The notes under the pieces are model-generated. The model had not been told where the DNA came from. It ran no database searches and saw nothing but the letters and a program-made list of their open reading frames with translations. This document shows positions 24,703 to 64,000 of a stretch of DNA of 64,000 bases, in pieces (within the stretch, counting starts at the first letter, position 1; the number at the start of each line of letters is the position of its first letter). The translations under genes were made by a program, and so were the position numbers. The stretch is from NCBI RefSeq assembly GCF_964340395.1, contig NC_135549.1, positions 4,194,501-4,258,500 on the forward strand, given 5' to 3'. Origin of the DNA: Glandiceps talaboti. Its lineage: Eukaryota > Hemichordata > Enteropneusta > Spengelidae.

Positions 24703-25435
24703 AGTATTTCAATGAAATCTTGTAGTGACATGACATGCTACAGTAAATATTCAATATTCTGGGATCTCTTTAGTTTAGTGGATATTTTTTTACATGACAA
24801 TACTTGAATCAATCTATCTAGGTAAACAACACATTTTGGTACATATATATAACTGGGACCAAGGTTATCTACACATTTAAGTAAGCTTATTTAGTGACCA
24901 CGCTTTTGGTCTCTTCTAATTCCCAGAAAAACACTTTGGCATTTCATCTAGACCAACTTGATGTATCTACCCCAATGGCTATCCAAATACATAAATTGTT
25001 GTACATGAAAGTACAACTCTAGAGTTGTAAAATCACAATCTTCAGAGGTCTGAATAAAATCAGTTTACAGGGTTGGCACTGTTACTATTTTTCTTCTATC
25101 ACTAGAGGGTGCTAATTCTTTGACAAATACTTTTGTGTCAACTTGGGGAGCAATGTTCCGAATATCATTTTCTCACTACTAGAGGGTGCTGTTCACTAGG
25201 GAAATTGTTCAACCTTTAGAGGGTGCTATTTTGTCACGGCATTAATTCGAACAGCTTTCTCAATAATAACCTTGACAAGTAACAAATTGTTCCACCTGAG
25301 ATGGCAAAGTGTTTTTCAAAATGAGCAATAACTCACAACTTAAGTTTGGCTACACACAGTACATAAAATATTCAATTTCACATAGTCACAATATATATAT
25401 ACTTTCTTAGTCTTCACATCATCAAATATGTGTTG

Positions 25436-59939
<34,504 letters not shown>

Positions 59940-59952
<13 letters not shown>

Positions 59953-59975
59953 AAGTTTACTGAAGCAGCCGCCAT
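59940..59975 (-). promoter_or_regulatory. Possible upstream ORF of the phosphatase
   Basis: ATG at 59975 in a strong context (ATATGG) opens an 11-codon frame ending at TGA 59940, out of frame with the main frame. It overlaps ATG 59952 but ends before ATG 59913. It matters only if transcription starts upstream of it, which I cannot see. Confidence 0.4.
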
Positions 59976-60359
59976 ATTATTTCCCCATGCCGTATGTTAA
60001 TTTGTAGCGCATTATTCAAAGGCTGTCTGGGAGTCAGAACACGAACTTTTTGTAGATTTACATTACATTCATGATCATATACGATATATTTTATCATATT
60101 TTAATCAAATAATAATAATAAAATACGGCAATTATACCGTAACTGCAGTGATATTTTCATTCATATTTTCGAATTTGAGTAATCGAAATGGAGACATTCA
60201 TTTCAGTCACTCAACTGTAAATACTCCGAGCAGGTTGTTGTTTATGTTTGATATACAGAAAGAATGATAGACTGCTATCTACTTTGCCTAGGGGTTTCGT
60301 CAGAAGTACGAGATATGCAGTGCTGTAGAGATTGGTATAATTCATGATGAGTTAGTCCA

Positions 60360-60394
60360 TGAATACTGAGCGACGAAAAGCTACTGTTTTTAAG
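60360..60394 (+). other. Possible divergent first exon upstream of the phosphatase
   Basis: ATG at about 60360 opens 'MNTERRKATVF' and runs into 'TTTAA|GTAAGT', a good splice donor. It lies 0.4 kb upstream of the phosphatase start, in the CpG-richer promoter zone. I recognise no homologue and no next exon, so this is a weak candidate. Confidence 0.2.
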
Positions 60395-62901
60395 TAAGTT
60401 TAGTCTACTGTATCTCACTCGTCTCCTATGCTAGCTGCAACGTTACAGTTACACTAATACGGTTGAGTTTTTAGCACAGCGCCACGAAGACAATGGTGCA
60501 ATACTTTTGTCTTTCGTAGCTTTTAAGAAATACATCTCAAGCTTTTGTGTTTATATTTATTTCGAAATATATGGAAAGTCAAAAGGAAAAGAAGAAAGAC
60601 TGTCTGATTTATTAGAAAACCGTTTACACGTCATTTCATTAATAACATACACAACGTTGAATGCATTTCAAATTAATGCAATCATTTTAATTTATTGAGA
60701 AATATGAGTTTGTTTTCAGTGTTCAGTGTTATAGATTTGGTGCAAGTCATAGAGGAATATGTCAAGTTTCCAACAAATAAATAGCAACGTTGGGAAGAAG
60801 GAGCGTGACATGATTATCACCACATACATCAATCATGATCATGTCAATGAATGTGTTTTCAATATTTTGTCGTCTGCTGTCGTGAGTTTTGGCCATGTAG
60901 TTTATACTTTGACCATACTACACACTTCGTGTAGGGTCTATGCTTTGACTTAGTCTTGCTATGTCGATCAATACGTGTGGCAAAGAAAACAAAGGAGACC
61001 AAATTTCATATTCAATAACATAATTCTATTTTCCATTGGTACCTTGTTTCAGGAAAGGGCTAAAAATAATTTCATATACATGTACCCGGTATGTACACAT
61101 TTTTTAGGTAATAAAACAGTCGTATGGTTTGGGAGAGTTACTTTTCTGCTATTTCTCAATAAAAGCAGTATGTCAACAGGAACAGTACAGTGGCTGTTGT
61201 GTCTGAAATGAAACACTGAGGAAGTTCACAGCCAAGTTTTCTCTCAGGGAGGAAGGAGGGACTTAATGATGTAGCTGAGACATCACAAAGAGTTAGTGAT
61301 GTGCAAAACAAAGTGGCCTTATATTCAATCGTTCCAGGGGGCACACTAATTAACAGTTAAATTGGGTTGAATTATAACACACTCTGAAGGAAACTCTGTA
61401 ATAATTCTGTTAGGTCATTGTACTGTGGAAATTGCCAAAATTAAATGTCATGTCCACTTTTCTGTTTTCAACTTTATTCATACTTGTTTGATAGCTAGAA
61501 AACTTCAAATAATCACTCATCAGTGTACAGACCAAAGATTATTCAAATGTATAGATTAATATTAGTTAGCACAACATGAAAACACATTTTTTCTTCATAA
61601 TATTCTCTGAAAAAATCATACAAAATATGATTTGCAAGTTCCACACCATATATTTCTAATCCATTCAAGTTTAATTGTATACTGAGTGTGCATTTTTCTT
61701 TTGTTACGAAATGTATGCGGAGCATAATAATGTTGAGTTCTTTGATAAAAGGAAATAATTTTTTTGTGATGTGCTGTTGTTCTACAGAGTTCTAGTATAC
61801 TAGTAATTTATTCATTGACCTGAGACCTTTGCTGAAGAGTTGAATTTGGTTCTCAAATTAAATAATAGAAATATGTATGGACCTTTTAATAATACCTAAT
61901 ACTAAATTTACCCTACTCCCACCCCTCCTGAAACCAGGACTCAAAAGACTTTGCATATAGTTTGCTTTGATTGTATTATGCACCAACATTGCATGTACTA
62001 AGAGATTTAATAATGCCATCTGGAGAGTGAGTGTGCCAGAAGCATTTGTAAGGAACATGTGAACTCAATCAATAAATCAATTCATAGGGCAATGTTTACA
62101 TAGGATGATGTATTCCAATATAAAATGACAATGAACACTCAATGACAGTAATATTGTGCCTGCAGAAGGCCCAGCAGATCCTTTGTCATGTCATCATGTA
62201 TATGAACACTGCCCTCTAGTGTCAGAGTTGGCAAGTGCTTTAATTTTTCTATGACAATTTAATGTATACGTTGGTATGCAGGGTATGTATAAACCTTTTT
62301 ACCATTTGGTGGTTATGACTTATGTTACTCATACACTTTAGGTTTTGCCAAATGGTTCCCCACCCACTGATTGGTCAATTGCTGCCTGTCTGTGTAACTC
62401 TTCAGACTTTGGCTCCACCAATCTCACTATTAAAGTATAAATGTATTTTGTAACCTACACATGCTGACCAAGTACATGATGAACATTTTGTTTATACATG
62501 TAATACATTTATCGCATGTTCCCAGACATTCAGTGAAATACCCAGACCACAGGCTTATGTCTGTAAATTTTCAATTTCATTTGTAATGCCCCAGGGGACA
62601 CAGAAAAGTACTGTTACAGTCAAATATAAATATAGATCACTGACGTGTACGTGTAGTTACTGTATATACCTTTTGCAGAGATCAATGCTGTGGAGTCTGA
62701 CTATGTACTCTTATATGTCTATCAAACACTTTTGAGACCCTCCACCAATATGTGTGAGTGGAGGAACATAAAATGCATCATAAAAATGATATAATATTTA
62801 ATATTTAATATTTTGATATTTAGTATAATGTAGATGCTACAATACTAAGAATGAAATGTTTGGGTTACATTGAGTCTAATGTATCAAAGTAGGGTGACTA
62901 C

Positions 62902-62971
62902 ATTAGAGTTTCACTTGACAAAATATAGTATATTTTAATATACATATACATTTGTCAAGTGAAACTCTAAT
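62902..62971. repeat. Perfect 21-bp inverted repeat hairpin
   Basis: Arm 62902-62922 'ATTAGAGTTTCACTTGACAA' plus A is exactly mirrored at 62951-62971. The AT-rich 28-nt interior pairs further (TATAGTATATT against AATATACATATA). The total is 70 nt. It could be a tiny foldback element or a precursor-like hairpin. Confidence 0.85.
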
Positions 62972-63637
62972 ATGATATTCTTGCAGAATTTACTTTATAA
63001 GTGTTTTTGTTAAAGAAGGGCAGAAATACTGTAATAGTAAAATCTACATATGTTCCCCAGGTGTTTGAATAATAATATGTACATTATATTTTGGGGTACA
63101 TGTTATGTTTATTTTTTCAAATTTCCTCTAGATATAGTAAGAAAATAAGAGCCAGCAACACATTTTGTTACTCCCCTCTCTATACTTCACTAGTAGCCTA
63201 TAGGAAAGAATGTGAATAACACTTGAGTGAAACAACTGTACAATTAGAACAGTTTACACATTTGTACTCAATCTAGGGATTTAGGATTAGATATAGGTTA
63301 GTGATAGGAATAAGGTTAGACCGCCAACATACTATTCTGTCTATCAGGGTCTCAGTTACATTGTAACTTAGTTTAACACAAACTAAAACTACTGTTGCGA
63401 TATGTTGATATAAGCTGTTGAATCACAGACAAGTATTAAAGTTGTCTGTGATTGAATGGACAGTTGGTTTAATTGTACTCACAGTAGGGTGGTGTTTTTG
63501 ATAATTAATTTCCATGGTTTTGCAGAGAATATTTTTGGGACTTCTTACCCACTTGTCTAACTTAGCACATCATTATTTTATTTATTATTATTATTTTACT
63601 TTGTGTCTTACTTAGTAAACCAAGACATCAAGTTCTA

Positions 63638-63879
63638 GACTTTCTCACAGCCTCAGTAGCATCGATGGCAGAAAACAGCTGTTTTATATATACTGATGTC
63701 CGACTGTCACAATAACATGGTCAGGCGCAGTAACACGTGTGTCAAGGAATGGTTAGTCCTATGTAGTCAATGGGAGTGCACAGTATTAGATAGAGTGCAA
63801 GTACAATGTGTGCCGTAGATATTGGTACATACAAACAGTTGCATTCTGCTAGCGATGCTCCTGAGGCTGTGAGAGAGTC
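63638..63879. mobile_element. MITE with about 70-bp terminal inverted repeats and TA flanks
   Basis: The left end 'GACTTTCTCACAGCCTCAG' is mirrored by the right end, whose reverse complement is 'GACTCTCTCACAGCCTCAG'. Matching continues imperfectly for about 70 bp ('AGCATCG', 'GCAGAA', 'CTGTTT'). TA dinucleotides flank both ends, as for Tc1/mariner-type insertions. No transposase within 242 bp. Confidence 0.75.
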
Positions 63880-64000
63880 TATAAATCGACTGCCAGAGTA
63901 GTACATACATGAATGATGATGTCATCAACTACAAATGGCTACTATTCTACACTTGCCCTTGAAATAGATTTCCAAGCCCAGGTGTATCTGTGCTTGATAA

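Larger units (their letters stand above)
59976..63637. other. Upstream DNA with no confident gene
   Basis: Apart from the candidate exon at 60360 and the hairpin at 62902, I see only AT-rich DNA with short non-conserved frames. TWF2 or TLR9-like neighbours expected from the human order are not within this stretch. Confidence 0.5.

Noticed and set aside
24181-24754. Long frames through the 45-bp minisatellite on both strands
   Set aside because: A 45-bp period keeps any stop-free frame open automatically. There is no family resemblance and no splice or start support.
60975-61211. Plus-strand frame with an apparent acceptor near 61050
   Set aside because: No homology, no matching donor from an upstream coding exon, and the frame reads like random AT-rich sequence.

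Overview
The window is animal nuclear DNA. It is AT-rich, full of microsatellites and minisatellites, and its genes are split by GT-AG introns. Three multi-exon genes can be rebuilt completely by eye: a glycerate kinase (GLYCTK, minus strand, 1492-4992), the WD40 protein WDR82 (plus strand, 5850-10943) and a PPM1H/J/M-type PP2C protein phosphatase (minus strand, 25436-59952, eight coding exons over about 34.5 kb). Three intronless genes also lie here: an unrecognised 794-residue multi-pass membrane protein (minus, 15045-17429) and two Toll-like receptors (plus, 28660-31551 and 33924-36791). Intron-rich genes close to human in sequence and intronless TLRs with one C-terminal cysteine cluster suggest a non-vertebrate bilaterian, probably marine. 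I cannot place it more precisely from sequence alone.

Layout. 0-11 kb: GLYCTK and WDR82 are head-to-head, about 0.86 kb apart, probably sharing a bidirectional promoter. 11-25 kb: repeat-rich DNA, a CpG-rich patch at 12.84-13.30 kb with no recognised gene, the membrane-protein gene, and several degenerate tandem repeats. 25-60 kb: the phosphatase gene. Its 15.9 kb intron 6 holds both TLR genes on the opposite strand and a 4.5 kb array of 55-bp units. 60-64 kb: upstream DNA with a terminal-inverted-repeat element and a hairpin but no confident gene.

The order and relative orientation GLYCTK(-) WDR82(+) PPM1(-) with TLR(+) match, as I recall it, human 3p21.2 (GLYCTK, WDR82, PPM1M, TWF2, TLR9), so this looks like an ancient linkage group. 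The three housekeeping products act separately: serine/fructose carbon metabolism, SET1/COMPASS and PNUTS-PP1 chromatin complexes, and a metal-dependent Ser/Thr phosphatase. The TLRs are innate immune sensors.

The most unusual structure is the 55-bp array at 37.5-42.0 kb. Each unit is the last 53 nt of phosphatase exon 6 plus the dinucleotide GT. Because the exon segment itself begins AAGT, every junction recreates a strong 5' splice site (GTAAGT). The intron therefore carries about 82 copies of an exon end with its splice donor. WDR82 exon 3 shows the same kind of event in miniature (7282-7416). The second striking feature is a 350-bp tract encoding the juxtamembrane and TIR regions that is almost identical between the two otherwise divergent TLR genes, a sign of recent gene conversion.
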